Source of the DNA: an uncultured Prevotella sp.
GTDB taxonomy: Bacteria > Bacteroidota > Bacteroidia > Bacteroidales > Bacteroidaceae
Reading direction: 5' to 3'
DNA length: 12,603 nt
Assembly (NCBI GenBank): GCA_945637645.1
Contig: CALZDK010000036.1
Span: 1-12,603 of the forward strand
In this document: positions 1 to 8,112 of the stretch, one piece after another
Layout: each line of letters begins with the position of its first letter
Numbering within the stretch: position 1 is the stretch's first letter
Made by a program: the position numbers and the translations under genes
Notes under the pieces: generated by a model
Database searches by the model: none
What the model saw: only the letters and a program-made list of their open reading frames with translations
Told to the model about the DNA's origin: nothing

Positions 1-111
1 CATTGTTTTTTCAATAACTTTATTTCAAACTCCTCAAACCTCTCAAACCATTCAATCCCAATTCGAACCATTCAAACCCAATTCGAACCATTCAAACCTG
101 AGGATACTGCT
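1..111. repeat. Degenerate TTCAAAC heptamer repeat with 9/11-bp spacing
   Basis: Eight heptamers of the form YTCRAAY/TTCAATC start at 24, 33, 42, 51, 62, 71, 82 and 91, so the steps are 9, 9, 9, 11, 9, 11 and 9 bases. The short steps carry a 2-base spacer and the long steps the spacer CCAA. This is the same architecture as the block at 8158-8244, though more diverged (TTCGAAC and CTCAAAC variants). It lies directly downstream of the M3 peptidase stop codon. The first three bases, CAT, read as ATG on the minus strand behind an A-rich stretch, so another minus-strand gene may begin at the window edge; this cannot be confirmed. No gene and no clear terminator hairpin are seen in this interval. 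Confidence 0.75.
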
Positions 112-2220
112 TTAATTCTTTATTCCGTTTCGTTTCAGCAGTGCCTTTATGGTAGGTTCTTTTTTGCGGAAGCGCTTGTAGAGGATCATAGGATGTTCAG
201 TGCCACCTCTTGAGAGAATGCTGTCGCGGAATCGTTGTGCTGTTTCCTGGTCGAAGATGCCTTTCTGCTTGAACACATAGAATGCGTCTGCATCGAGAAC
301 CTCTGCCCAGAGGTAGCGATAGTAGCCAGCGGCATATCCGCCAGCCATGATGTGGCTGAACTGCACTGTCATGCAGGTATTGAGACGTTCTGCTGTGTCT
401 GGCTTCAGCTCAGCTTCGCGGCTCGACTTCCGTTCGAGCAGTTTTATGTCTTCCGCCGACTCCAATGGTTTGGTGAGGGTGTAGAAGCCCATGTCTATGA
501 GTCCGAACTTCACCTGTCGCAGGCAGGAGAGCGCAATGTTGAAGTTGCGGCTCTTCACCACTCGTTTTATCAGGTCGTCGGGTAGCATCTCGCCCGTCTG
601 GTAGTGGAAAGCAAAGGTCTGTAGGAATTCCTTCTCCACAGCATAGTTTTCCATGAATTGTGACGGAAGCTCAACGAAGTCCCACCAAACATTTGTGCCG
701 CTGAGGCTCTCAAAGCGTGTGTTGGCAAACATTCCGTGCAGTGCGTGTCCAAACTCGTGTAGGAAAGTTTCCACCTCGCCGAGGGTCAACAGGGCAGGCT
801 TTTCCGGCGTAGGCTTTGTGAAGTTCATCACTACGCTGACGTGTGGTCGCACGTTCTTTCCCTTGCTGTCAATCCACTGTCCTTGGTACTCTGTCATCCA
901 GGCTCCCGATTGTTTTCCCTTGCGTGGGTGGAAGTCGGCGTAGAACACTGCAAGGTATGATCCGTCCTTGTCGAACACCTCGTAGGCCTTCACGTCAGGA
1001 TGATATACCGGTATGTCTGTATTTTCCTTGAATGTTATTCCGTAGAGTCGGGTGGCAAGTCCGAAGACTCCCTTTATGACGTTGCTTAGCTCAAAATAGG
1101 GGCGCAGCATCTCTGCGTCAATCTTGTATTTCTTCAGCTTCAGCTTGTGAGAGTAGAAAGGTGTGTCCCACGGCTCTATTCTCTCTATAGCATTCTCTGG
1201 CTTCAGGAGTTTCTTCGCCATCTCGCTTATGTCGTTAGACTCTTTCAGTGCCGTTGGTCTATAGGCGGCTATGAGGTCGTTGAGCAGTTTATAGACAGTG
1301 CGCTTGTTTGATGCCATACGTCTTTTCAGCACATAGTCGGCGAAGGTCGGGTAGCCGAGCAGCTGTGCGAGCTCAAGTCGTATGTTGACAAGTTTCTTGC
1401 ATATTTCCTGATTGTCCTCGCTGTTGCCGTGGAAACAGAGAGTGTTCTTTGCCATATACATTTTTTGGCGAAGGTCGCGGCGGGTGGAGTAGGTGATGAA
1501 CGGGCTATAGCTTGGGAAGTCGAGAGTGAATATCCAACCTTCCTTGCCTTGCTCTCTTGCCTCTTGCGCCGCAGCCTCACGGGCTGTTTCAGGCAGTCCG
1601 TCGAGTTCTGCCTCGTCGGTGATGTGGAGTGTGAAAGCCTTGGTGTCTTTGAGCAGGTTTTGCGAGAACTGTAGCGAGAGCATGCTTGCCTCTTCGGTCA
1701 GTTGGCGCAGGCGCTCTTTCCCTGCCTCGTCGAGCAGTGCACCGCTTCTTACGAATCCGTCGAACTCGTTGTCGAGCAGCTGTTTTTCCTCGTTGGTCAG
1801 AATGCGGTGGAATCTGTGTACATGCTTTATCCTCTCGAAATAGTCCTTGTTGAGCATCACGTCGTTGGCGTGTTTTGTCAGCATGGGCTGAATCTTCTGT
1901 GCCAGCGCGTCCATCTCGTCGTTGGTGTTTGCGCTGAGCATGTTGAAAAACACTGTTGACACCCTTGAGAGCAGGTCGTAGTAGTGCTCCTTGCCTTCCT
2001 CGTGATATACAATGGTGTTGTCGAACGTGGGTTTAGCCGGATTGTTGATTATCTTCTCCAGCTGTTCGTCCTCTCTGCGTATTCCCTCTACAAAAGCTTC
2101 CTCGTAGTCTTCTATTCTTATTCGGTCAAACGGCACGGTGTCGTGTGGTGTGTCGTATGGTTCGAAAAACGGGTTCTTGCGCTTTGGCTCCTGTTCCGAT
2201 TCTATCATATTTTCATTCAT
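112..2220 (-). CDS. dcp: M3 family zinc metallopeptidase, peptidyl-dipeptidase Dcp type
   Basis: A 702-residue protein of the thimet oligopeptidase/Dcp family (M3), whose members degrade short peptides; Dcp removes C-terminal dipeptides. The zinc site is visible: HEFGH at residues 488-492 supplies two histidines and the catalytic glutamate, and Glu517 in DFVELPSQ is the expected third ligand. Other family landmarks are FYADFHPRKGKQSGAW near 426-441 and the C-terminal HIMAGGYAAGYYRYLWAE near 623-640, which carries the substrate-binding histidine and tyrosines. Length matches full-length Dcp/OpdA (about 680-710). There is no signal peptide, and the N-terminus is hydrophilic, so a cytoplasmic location is inferred. 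Met1 at 2220 is chosen; Met5 (2208) is possible. It stands alone after the Crp-type gene, with its own -7 element 28 bases upstream. Dcp versus oligopeptidase A cannot be settled from sequence alone. Confidence 0.95.
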   Translation of the reverse strand: MNENMIESEQEPKRKNPFFEPYDTPHDTVPFDRIRIEDYEEAFVEGIRREDEQLEKIINNPAKPTFDNTIVYHEEGKEHYYDLLSRVSTVFFNMLSANTNDEMDALAQKIQPMLTKHANDVMLNKDYFERIKHVHRFHRILTNEEKQLLDNEFDGFVRSGALLDEAGKERLRQLTEEASMLSLQFSQNLLKDTKAFTLHITDEAELDGLPETAREAAAQEAREQGKEGWIFTLDFPSYSPFITYSTRRDLRQKMYMAKNTLCFHGNSEDNQEICKKLVNIRLELAQLLGYPTFADYVLKRRMASNKRTVYKLLNDLIAAYRPTALKESNDISEMAKKLLKPENAIERIEPWDTPFYSHKLKLKKYKIDAEMLRPYFELSNVIKGVFGLATRLYGITFKENTDIPVYHPDVKAYEVFDKDGSYLAVFYADFHPRKGKQSGAWMTEYQGQWIDSKGKNVRPHVSVVMNFTKPTPEKPALLTLGEVETFLHEFGHALHGMFANTRFESLSGTNVWWDFVELPSQFMENYAVEKEFLQTFAFHYQTGEMLPDDLIKRVVKSRNFNIALSCLRQVKFGLIDMGFYTLTKPLESAEDIKLLERKSSREAELKPDTAERLNTCMTVQFSHIMAGGYAAGYYRYLWAEVLDADAFYVFKQKGIFDQETAQRFRDSILSRGGTEHPMILYKRFRKKEPTIKALLKRNGIKN

Positions 2221-2247
2221 ACTGTTTTCTTCTTTGCCATTTAGTGT

Positions 2248-2256
2248 GCAAAATTA
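2248..2256 (-). promoter_or_regulatory. Probable -7 element of the dcp promoter
   Basis: On the minus strand this reads TAATTTTGC, an exact match to the Bacteroidota -7 consensus TAnnTTTG. It ends 28 bases before the dcp start. An overlapping second candidate (TATTTTTG) sits just upstream. No good TTTG is present at the usual 19-21 base spacing, so only half of the promoter is supported. Confidence 0.5.
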
Positions 2257-2298
2257 GCAAAAATATCGCATACACCTTATTTAATAAGTATTTTTTAA

Positions 2299-2973
2299 CT
2301 ATAAAGTTATAATCCGCTCCATGAAAGGCACGGTGATTTGACCTCGTGCGAGGCTCAACAGCCCCTCGTTCTGCATTTTGTTTAGCTCTGCAGAGACGTC
2401 GCGCCGGCTTGTGTTTATCTCTTCCGAGAGCCTTGTCATAAGTATTCTGAACACTTTGTGTCCTGCGGGGCGTAGGCAGTGGTTCGCCATGAAGTGTATG
2501 ATGTGGCTTCGCTCTGTTCCTCCCTTGTTCTGCCATACGGATTGCAACGTCTTTTGTGACATTGTGGCGAGAATGTTGAGATAGTTCAGGCGGATGGTCT
2601 CAAATTTCTGAAACATAGCCACAAGTTCCTTCTTCTCTATTGCTATGAAGTTGCATCGTGTGGATGTGGTGAAGGTGCTGCGGTAGCGTTGGCTCGAACC
2701 GAAGAGGTTCTCAGGCTGAAGTGTGTAGGGCGAGTTGAACACCTCCTTTACAGAATAGCTGTGGTCGGCGGATTCTGTTACAGACTCTATCTGCCCGTTG
2801 GCGAGCATCACCAGACTGTCGCATGGCGCGTCAGCCTTCACTATTGTCTGTTCCGCTGGCATCTTGATAAAGTCAAGTCGGTTGTGCGCCACAAGCTCCA
2901 TGATGTCGTTGTGGCTCATTCCAAGAAAGAGCGGAAACTGTGATAGTCTATCGTAAATCCTTAACTCTGCCAT
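2299..2973 (-). CDS. Crp/Fnr family transcriptional regulator
   Basis: A 224-residue regulator with a cyclic-nucleotide-binding-like beta-roll (about residues 10-115), a long dimerisation helix (about 115-150) and a C-terminal winged helix-turn-helix (about 180-215; core LSEEINTSRRDVSAELNKM). The sensor domain keeps the fold landmarks LQPENLFG and Y-STFTTSTRCNFIAI but has no canonical phosphate-binding GE...RSA cassette, so cAMP binding is doubtful. The cysteines (51, 107, 166) are not arranged like the Fnr iron-sulfur cluster. This is the typical ligand-unknown Bacteroidota type. The start codon lies 3 bases after the apbE stop, so it is the last gene of the five-gene minus-strand run. Whether it controls that operon or distant genes cannot be told from the sequence. 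Confidence 0.88.
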   Translation of the reverse strand: MAELRIYDRLSQFPLFLGMSHNDIMELVAHNRLDFIKMPAEQTIVKADAPCDSLVMLANGQIESVTESADHSYSVKEVFNSPYTLQPENLFGSSQRYRSTFTTSTRCNFIAIEKKELVAMFQKFETIRLNYLNILATMSQKTLQSVWQNKGGTERSHIIHFMANHCLRPAGHKVFRILMTRLSEEINTSRRDVSAELNKMQNEGLLSLARGQITVPFMERIITL

Positions 2974-2976
2974 AGG

Positions 2977-3996
2977 TTATTTTTCAACAATTTTTCCTTT
3001 AAGCGATTCGGAGAACCATGTCTTGTTCTTCCCGTCGTTGTCTGCATAGATGAAATACGCCATTATCTCAGGGTGATGCTTCAGAAGCTCCTGTGCCTTT
3101 TCCATACCCATCACCATGAAGGCTGTGGCATAGGCATCGGCAGTGGCGCAGTCGGCTGCTATCACCGTCGATGAGAGTATGTTGTGCTGCACAGGATAGC
3201 CCGTGTGCGGGTCTATGGTGTGTGCATATTTTTTACCGCCTTTGTAGTAGAAGTTGCGGTAGTTGCCGCTTGTTGCCATTGCCTTGTCGGTGACGTTGAT
3301 GACGCTTTGTATCTCTTGGTTTACCGACAGTGAGTCATCAACAGGTTTTGTAACACCTATTTTCCATGGCAACCTCCTTTTGCTGATGCCTTTTGTAACT
3401 ATTTCTCCTCCTATCTCAACCATGTAGTTTTCCACACCCTTGCTTTTCAGCAGTCGTGCCACCACATCGCTTCCGTAGCCTTTGGCTATGGAACTGCAGT
3501 CGAGCATGGTTCGTTTGTCGTCTTTCACTATTCGGCGTCCATGGAGTCTAACCTTCTTGTAGCCGATGATGTTCTTCAGACTGTCGATGTTCTGTTTTGT
3601 GGGAGCTGTACCTGACTTGAATCCAAATCCCCATGCGTTAACCAACGGTGCTACGGTGATGTCGAAAGCTCCGCCAGTGTCGTCTGAAATTTTCTGCGCA
3701 AGGGTGAACACATCTATGAACATGTCGTTCACCTCCACGTCGTCGTTGTTGTTCACGGCAGTGATTATGGAGCTTTTGTTGAAAGGCGACAGTGCCTCGT
3801 CAACCTTCTGCAGTTCTGCCTTGATGCTTGCGTGGAGGTCGGAGTCGCACTGGTAGGTTATGTTATAGGTCGTGCCAAACACCATTCCCTTGTTGTTCTG
3901 GTATGGAATGGAGCCTTGTCGCCTTATTATCACCACGGTGCCAACGATCAGCACCACGAGGAAAGGCAGTTGCCAAATCAGTTTTTTGTTTTTCAT
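2977..3996 (-). CDS. apbE: FAD:protein FMN transferase (ApbE family)
   Basis: A 339-residue ApbE-type flavin transferase. The family moves FMN from FAD onto a threonine of exported target proteins such as Rnf, Nqr and other flavinylated proteins, using Mg2+. Visible landmarks: a membrane anchor at about residues 6-24, the start of the catalytic domain at VFGTTYNITY, GGAFDITVAPLVNAWGFG, the SSIAKGYGSDVVA segment, VEIGGEI, ATSGNYRNFY...HTIDPHTGYP, and the metal/FAD-binding region DCATADAYATAF near the C-terminus. There is no lipobox cysteine, so it is likely held at the outer face of the inner membrane by its N-terminal helix. Its ATG overlaps the DUF6048 stop by four bases (ATGA), indicating translational coupling. 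No flavinylation target or Rnf/Nqr gene is seen in the window, so the substrate is presumably encoded elsewhere. Confidence 0.94.
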   Translation of the reverse strand: MKNKKLIWQLPFLVVLIVGTVVIIRRQGSIPYQNNKGMVFGTTYNITYQCDSDLHASIKAELQKVDEALSPFNKSSIITAVNNNDDVEVNDMFIDVFTLAQKISDDTGGAFDITVAPLVNAWGFGFKSGTAPTKQNIDSLKNIIGYKKVRLHGRRIVKDDKRTMLDCSSIAKGYGSDVVARLLKSKGVENYMVEIGGEIVTKGISKRRLPWKIGVTKPVDDSLSVNQEIQSVINVTDKAMATSGNYRNFYYKGGKKYAHTIDPHTGYPVQHNILSSTVIAADCATADAYATAFMVMGMEKAQELLKHHPEIMAYFIYADNDGKNKTWFSESLKGKIVEK

Positions 3997-4682
3997 ATAT
4001 CAATAATGACATTGAAGTTGGCTCCCAATCTTGTGTCTCCCCATTTTCCGTAGCCGGGAACATACCACGTCTTGCCCGCACTGCAGTCCTTGTGGGCAAG
4101 GCGGCGCTTGTATCTCACGTTCCATCCAAGGTGGAGCGGACCGAATATCTTTGCGTCGAGTCCTATCACCACCTCCGCCCAGTGTTGGTTGCAGCTCTCG
4201 CCCACAATCTCAAACGACGTCGGAGAACCCCAAATGGGGTCGGAAACCTCTGGCCGTGCCATATCCACCTTGTATGAGGTGAAGGCGTAGCGAAGGCCGC
4301 CGTAGATGCGGTTTGGAGTGTGCTTGTTTTTCAGGAGGTTGAGGTCGCAGCCTACCCTGAAGTATGGAGCTTTGGTGGAGTAGGATATTTGGGTCACCTC
4401 GTTGTTGTGGTCTGCCTCCCCGTAGCCTATCTCCACTATTGGGAAATACTGGTCGTGGAGGTTGATGCGCAGAGACCCCTCCATCTCGCCGTAGTCGCTC
4501 ATCGCCTTTACCAACGGTCCGGCAATATCCACCGACACGGCAAAACCTCTGAACAGAGGCACGGAGTCCTTCTGCAGCGAGAATAGCTTTCCCTGTGCCT
4601 GTGCCACAGTGGCGGCGAAGAGGAGCAGCAGACTAAATGCCAGTCTTGAAATAGATGTGGAAGTTTTCTGTATTTGAGTCAT
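3993..4682 (-). CDS. DUF6048-type outer-membrane beta-barrel protein
   Basis: A 229-residue exported protein. Residues 1-29 form a signal peptide with basic residues at K6 and R14, a leucine/alanine-rich core and an Ala-Gln-Ala cleavage site. The mature part has alternating polar and aromatic beta-strand segments (for example YFPIVEIGYGEADHN, YFRVGCDLNLL, RIYGGLRYAFTSY, LHLGWNVRYKRRL), as in small outer-membrane barrels. The overall pattern and the DUF6452 partner immediately upstream fit the Bacteroidota DUF6048 family; function is unknown. The start at 4682 lies 50 bases inside the upstream DUF6452 gene. The next in-frame methionine is at about residue 61 and would lose the signal peptide, so the overlap appears real. 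The stop overlaps the apbE start. The family name is recalled from sequence patterns, not from a search. Confidence 0.8.
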   Translation of the reverse strand: MTQIQKTSTSISRLAFSLLLLFAATVAQAQGKLFSLQKDSVPLFRGFAVSVDIAGPLVKAMSDYGEMEGSLRINLHDQYFPIVEIGYGEADHNNEVTQISYSTKAPYFRVGCDLNLLKNKHTPNRIYGGLRYAFTSYKVDMARPEVSDPIWGSPTSFEIVGESCNQHWAEVVIGLDAKIFGPLHLGWNVRYKRRLAHKDCSAGKTWYVPGYGKWGDTRLGANFNVIIDI

Positions 4683-5115
4683 AATCTATTCGTCCTTTTT
4701 TTACCGATATTGAGTCGATGCCGTTGCGTGTGTGTCTCAGCGACGTTACGTCGTGGAAATACACCAGCTTGCAATCCACCGACTCAAACTGTGGCAGGTT
4801 GGTCTTTTCTATCCATACGGTGTCGGTCAGTTCGCGAGTGTCGCTCTTGCGCACGAAGGTGAATGTGTCGGCTGCGTTGGTGTAGCTTATGGGAAGCTGG
4901 AACGACGTTGTCTCCACGCTCTTGTTCAGAATCACGGTGTCAACGCCTCGCGCAAGGCGAGTCAGCACAGTGAGCGTGTCGTGGAGCGTGTCCTGTGTGC
5001 CGTCGGCTTTCTGCAGTTTGTATAGCGTTGCCACGTTGTTCTCCACAGGACAGTCTATTGAGGTGCAGGCAGTCATTGCCGTCAAGGCAATAAGTGCAAT
5101 TGTCATTCGCCGCAT
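4633..5115 (-). CDS. DUF6452-type lipoprotein
   Basis: A 160-residue predicted lipoprotein. MRRMTIALIALTAMTAC is a type II signal sequence with lipid-modified Cys17. After it come a conserved-looking DCPVENNV segment, a DTLTVLT strand, LPISY, DTVWIEKTNLPQFESVDC, YFHDVTSLRHTRNGIDSI and a C-terminal NFHIYF strand, which together match the Bacteroidota DUF6452 family of unknown function. Met1 at 5115 is preferred because it keeps the two arginines needed at the head of the signal peptide; this gives a 13-base overlap with the upstream glycosyltransferase gene. Met4 (5106) would give a neat ATGA overlap but an uncharged signal sequence. It probably works at the envelope together with the DUF6048 barrel encoded next to it; that partnership is inferred from gene order only. 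Confidence 0.82.
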   Translation of the reverse strand: MRRMTIALIALTAMTACTSIDCPVENNVATLYKLQKADGTQDTLHDTLTVLTRLARGVDTVILNKSVETTSFQLPISYTNAADTFTFVRKSDTRELTDTVWIEKTNLPQFESVDCKLVYFHDVTSLRHTRNGIDSISVKKGRIDYDSNTENFHIYFKTGI

Positions 5116-6065
5116 CTTATCTCCTCCTCTATCTGATAGTCGTTTCGTCCTGACGAAGACCTGCTAATAAGATCGCCCACAAATCCGGCGAGGAATAGCT
5201 GGGTGCCTATCATCATCATCGTGAGAGCGATGTAGAAATAGGGTGAGTCGGTTACGAGACGCTGCGGAATGCCGTGGGCGAGACACCAGAGCTTGTCGGC
5301 TCCCAGGACGAAAGCCGAAATAAAACCGATGAAGAACATTATGGTGCCAAGGAAACCGAAAACGTGCATTGGCTTCTTGCCGAAATTGCTGAGAAACCAG
5401 AGCGTTATGAGGTCGAGGTAACCATTGAAGAAGCGGTTGAGCCCGAACTTCGACTTGCCGTACTTGCGTGCCTGATGGTGAACCACCTTCTCTCCAATCT
5501 TGTCGAATCCGGCGTTCTTTGCCAGATAGGGAATGTAGCGGTGCATCTCTCCATACACCTCTATGTTCTTCACCACGTCGCGGCGGTAGGCCTTCAGTCC
5601 GCAGTTAAAGTCGTGGAGGTTCTTTATGCCGCTTATCTTCCGCGCCGTGGCATTGAAGAGCTTTGTGGGTATGGTCTTCGACAGCGGGTCGTAGCGTTTC
5701 TGCTTGTAGCCTGAAACGAGGTCGTAGCCCTCCTCCTTTATCATCTTGTATAGGGCTGGAATCTCGTCGGGAGAGTCCTGCAGGTCGGCATCCATGGTAA
5801 TGACCACGTCGCCCTGTGCCTGCTCAAATCCGCAGTAGAGTGCAGGGCTTTTGCCGTAGTTGCGGCGGAACTTGATGCCTTTAACGTTTTCCGACTCTGT
5901 AGCAAGCCGTTCTATCACCTCCCAGGAGGTGTCTGTGGAACCGTCGTTGACGAAAATAACTTCAAAGCTGTAGCCGTGGGCTTTCATCACGCGCTCAATC
6001 CATGCGTAGAGCTCCGGCAGCGATTCTTCCTCGTTGAAGAGGGGTATTATAACTGAAATATCCAT
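5103..6065 (-). CDS. Family 2 glycosyltransferase, membrane-anchored (DPM1/GtrB/ArnC-like)
   Basis: A 320-residue GT-A fold enzyme of the polyprenyl-phosphate sugar transferase type, which moves a sugar from a nucleotide donor to a lipid phosphate at the cytoplasmic face of the inner membrane. Seen: ISVIIPLFNEE at the N-terminus, VNDGSTD (39-45), FRRNYGKSPAL (67-76), the metal-binding DAD within TMDADLQDSPDEI (92-94), GLKAYRR (156-162), a basic HHQARKYGKSKFG segment (196-208), and two C-terminal membrane helices (about 233-255 and 276-297). Met at 6065 is chosen over an upstream Met at 6089, because a -7 promoter element overlaps the extra 8 codons and the family begins with the ISVIIP strand. 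It is the first gene of the GT2 > DUF6452 > DUF6048 > apbE > crp-like run. The sugar and acceptor are unknown. Confidence 0.93.
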   Translation of the reverse strand: MDISVIIPLFNEEESLPELYAWIERVMKAHGYSFEVIFVNDGSTDTSWEVIERLATESENVKGIKFRRNYGKSPALYCGFEQAQGDVVITMDADLQDSPDEIPALYKMIKEEGYDLVSGYKQKRYDPLSKTIPTKLFNATARKISGIKNLHDFNCGLKAYRRDVVKNIEVYGEMHRYIPYLAKNAGFDKIGEKVVHHQARKYGKSKFGLNRFFNGYLDLITLWFLSNFGKKPMHVFGFLGTIMFFIGFISAFVLGADKLWCLAHGIPQRLVTDSPYFYIALTMMMIGTQLFLAGFVGDLISRSSSGRNDYQIEEEIRCGE

Positions 6066-6085
6066 AAGGGTGAATTCTTTTGGCT

Positions 6086-6094
6086 GCAAAATTA
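6086..6094 (-). promoter_or_regulatory. Probable -7 element before the GT2-led operon
   Basis: The minus strand reads TAATTTTGC, an exact TAnnTTTG match ending 20 bases before the chosen glycosyltransferase start, which gives a leader of only about 15 bases. No TTTG lies at the normal spacing, so the -33 half is not supported. The element favours the start at 6065 over 6089. Confidence 0.45.
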
Positions 6095-6167
6095 CTGAAA
6101 AATCTTCATACCGCCATATTTTTCACCTCTTTTATATAATATAATGACGTTTTTTTACTCTTTTAGG

Positions 6168-8102
6168 CTATTTCGAGGGAATAACCATTATGATTTTGCA
6201 GCCCTTGGTGTAGGTCTTGTCTATATACACCTTGCCTCCAAGGCGCGTCATGATGGCGCGGCAGAGGGTAAGTCCCATGCCCGTTCCGGGGATGAACTCA
6301 TCCACCTTGGTGAACTGCTCGAACACCCATTCCTGCTTGTCTATCGGAACTCCGCATCCAGTGTCGCTCACTTCAATGGTGAGTGAGTCGCCATCTGTTG
6401 AGGTGCTTAAGTCTATGTGTCCCTTGGCGGTAAATTTCGCCGCATTGTCGAGCACCTGCATCAGTGCGCGCTCCAGCATGTTAGAGTCGGTGGCAACAAC
6501 GAGGTCGGCGTCCGTGGTGTTGTAGCTCAGTTCCACTCCAGGCTTTGCCTTCATCTGTGTCTGGGCAAGAGCTGTCTTCATGATGTCGTCTATCCTCACC
6601 TGCGTTATGTTTGGAGTCTGGCTGTCAATGTCCGCCGTTTCGAGAATGTCGTCGATAATCTTTGCCAACTGTATGCTCTGCTTTTCTATTATGTCGGTCA
6701 TGTGGCGCAGGTCGTCGCCTTCCACCATCGACGAGAGCACCTGCGAGAATCCCATTATTCCGTTGAGCGGTGTACGCACCTCGTGCTTTATACTCTTCAT
6801 AAACGAGGTTTTCACCTCCAAGGCGCATTTTGTCTGTTGGTAGGCTTCGAGAATCTCGTCCTTGGCTCGTTTCAGTTGCCGGCGAGATCTTGTCTGCGTG
6901 ATAACGAGAATGGCGAGCAACAAGGTCACAACAGTCACGGCAATGAAGGCGATGTAGGCAGATTCCAATTTCTTCTTGTTCAGCTCGTTCTCTATTTTGT
7001 TTATCTCGAGTTGCTTTTGTTGCCTCTCATACTGCATGGTGAGGTTCTGCACATGGCTCTGGTTTTTCTCGTTAACAACGCTGTCGTCCAGTTCACGGCA
7101 TTTCACATAAGCGTCGAGGGCGTTTCCCTTGTCGCCTTTTTTCTTAAACCACTGGTATTTCAGATTATACACCTGTGCCTGGTGTCTTATTGATTTTATC
7201 TCTTTTGCCGTCTTGTCTGCATTGGTGAGGTAGTCCCAAGCCTCATTCAGTTCCCCTTTCACAATGTTCACGCGCGCCAACGAAAGACACGAGGCAAGCC
7301 AATGCCAGAGGTCGCGGCTGTCCTTCATAATGGCGTATGCCTTCTTATACTCCACAATGGCACTGTCTAACCTGTTGCGTTTCTCGTGCAGTTGACCTAT
7401 GTGTGTGTGACATAGCGATATGCCGAGACGCGACTTCGCCTTTATGTTCATCCCCATTGCCTTTTGGTAATAGACCATGGCGGAGTCGAAGTTTTTCCTC
7501 TTTTCCTGCAGTGAACCTAAGTTGGAGTAGTTTATTGCCATACCGAGTTCGCTGTTCAGTGTTTTCTCGCCTTCAAGTGCCTGGCGGAATATGCTGTCGG
7601 CGGTTTCGTAGTTTCCGAGCGACATCATGGCATTGCCGATGCCGTTGAGCGAGACGACGCGGTTTTTCAGTGTCGTCTTGGAGTCTTGGTCGCTGTATTT
7701 GTCGCTGTACGAGAGTGCCTTATAGTGGTATGAGGCAGCCTCGTCCATTATGCCGAGCCTTCGGTGGCTTGTGCCAAGATTGTTGAGGATATTTATTATA
7801 AGCGTTGTGTCGCATATCTTCTCCGCAATTTTCAGTCCTTCCTTGTGCACTTTTATAGCCCTTGTGAAGTTGCTTGCCTCGCGCAGTCGTTTTCCCAGTT
7901 CCCTATATGCAGCAGCCTCTGCAAACAAGTTCTCTGTCTCGTGGTATTTCTCCGCGAGATTTGCAATCGAGTCGGTGTCGCGCATGTTCTTCAGCATGTG
8001 GTCTATTTTGCGTTGCTCGTCTTTCTGTGTTTCCGGAACTTTTCTTTCCGTGCAGCTTCCTATTGCAATAGCCGCTGCAAGTGCTATTATAAGTTTTCTC
8101 AT
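6168..8102 (-). CDS. TPR-domain sensor histidine kinase
   Basis: A 644-residue two-component sensor. Residues 1-17 are a lipoprotein-like signal sequence (MRKLIIALAAAIAIGSC, Cys17). Residues about 50-345 contain several tetratricopeptide repeats (for example around 107-130, 151-175, 191-215, 231-255). A coiled-coil stretch (about 350-380) leads into one transmembrane helix (382-401) and a second linker helix. The kinase core follows: H-box with phospho-acceptor His440 in SIKHEVRTPLNG, N-box LDNAAKFT (Asn553), G1 box DTGCGVP (580-586) and G2 box GTGMGL (606-611). The predicted layout is a periplasmic TPR sensor with a cytoplasmic kinase, common in Bacteroidota. It has no receiver domain and no neighbouring response regulator, so it is an orphan kinase. 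The start at 8102 is preferred: an open frame continues to 8162, but those 20 codons come from repeat DNA and would spoil the signal sequence. Confidence 0.93.
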   Translation of the reverse strand: MRKLIIALAAAIAIGSCTERKVPETQKDEQRKIDHMLKNMRDTDSIANLAEKYHETENLFAEAAAYRELGKRLREASNFTRAIKVHKEGLKIAEKICDTTLIINILNNLGTSHRRLGIMDEAASYHYKALSYSDKYSDQDSKTTLKNRVVSLNGIGNAMMSLGNYETADSIFRQALEGEKTLNSELGMAINYSNLGSLQEKRKNFDSAMVYYQKAMGMNIKAKSRLGISLCHTHIGQLHEKRNRLDSAIVEYKKAYAIMKDSRDLWHWLASCLSLARVNIVKGELNEAWDYLTNADKTAKEIKSIRHQAQVYNLKYQWFKKKGDKGNALDAYVKCRELDDSVVNEKNQSHVQNLTMQYERQQKQLEINKIENELNKKKLESAYIAFIAVTVVTLLLAILVITQTRSRRQLKRAKDEILEAYQQTKCALEVKTSFMKSIKHEVRTPLNGIMGFSQVLSSMVEGDDLRHMTDIIEKQSIQLAKIIDDILETADIDSQTPNITQVRIDDIMKTALAQTQMKAKPGVELSYNTTDADLVVATDSNMLERALMQVLDNAAKFTAKGHIDLSTSTDGDSLTIEVSDTGCGVPIDKQEWVFEQFTKVDEFIPGTGMGLTLCRAIMTRLGGKVYIDKTYTKGCKIIMVIPSK

Positions 8103-8112
8103 ATCCTCATTT

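Noticed and set aside
2284..2306. Small hairpin at the end of the Crp-type gene considered as a terminator
   Set aside because: Only a 5-bp AT stem (TAACT/AGTTA) and it is followed by A, not T, on the transcribed strand.
6417..7193. 258-codon plus-strand open frame opposite the histidine kinase
   Set aside because: Antisense to a kinase with complete catalytic motifs; its translation shows no domain logic and no promoter precedes it.
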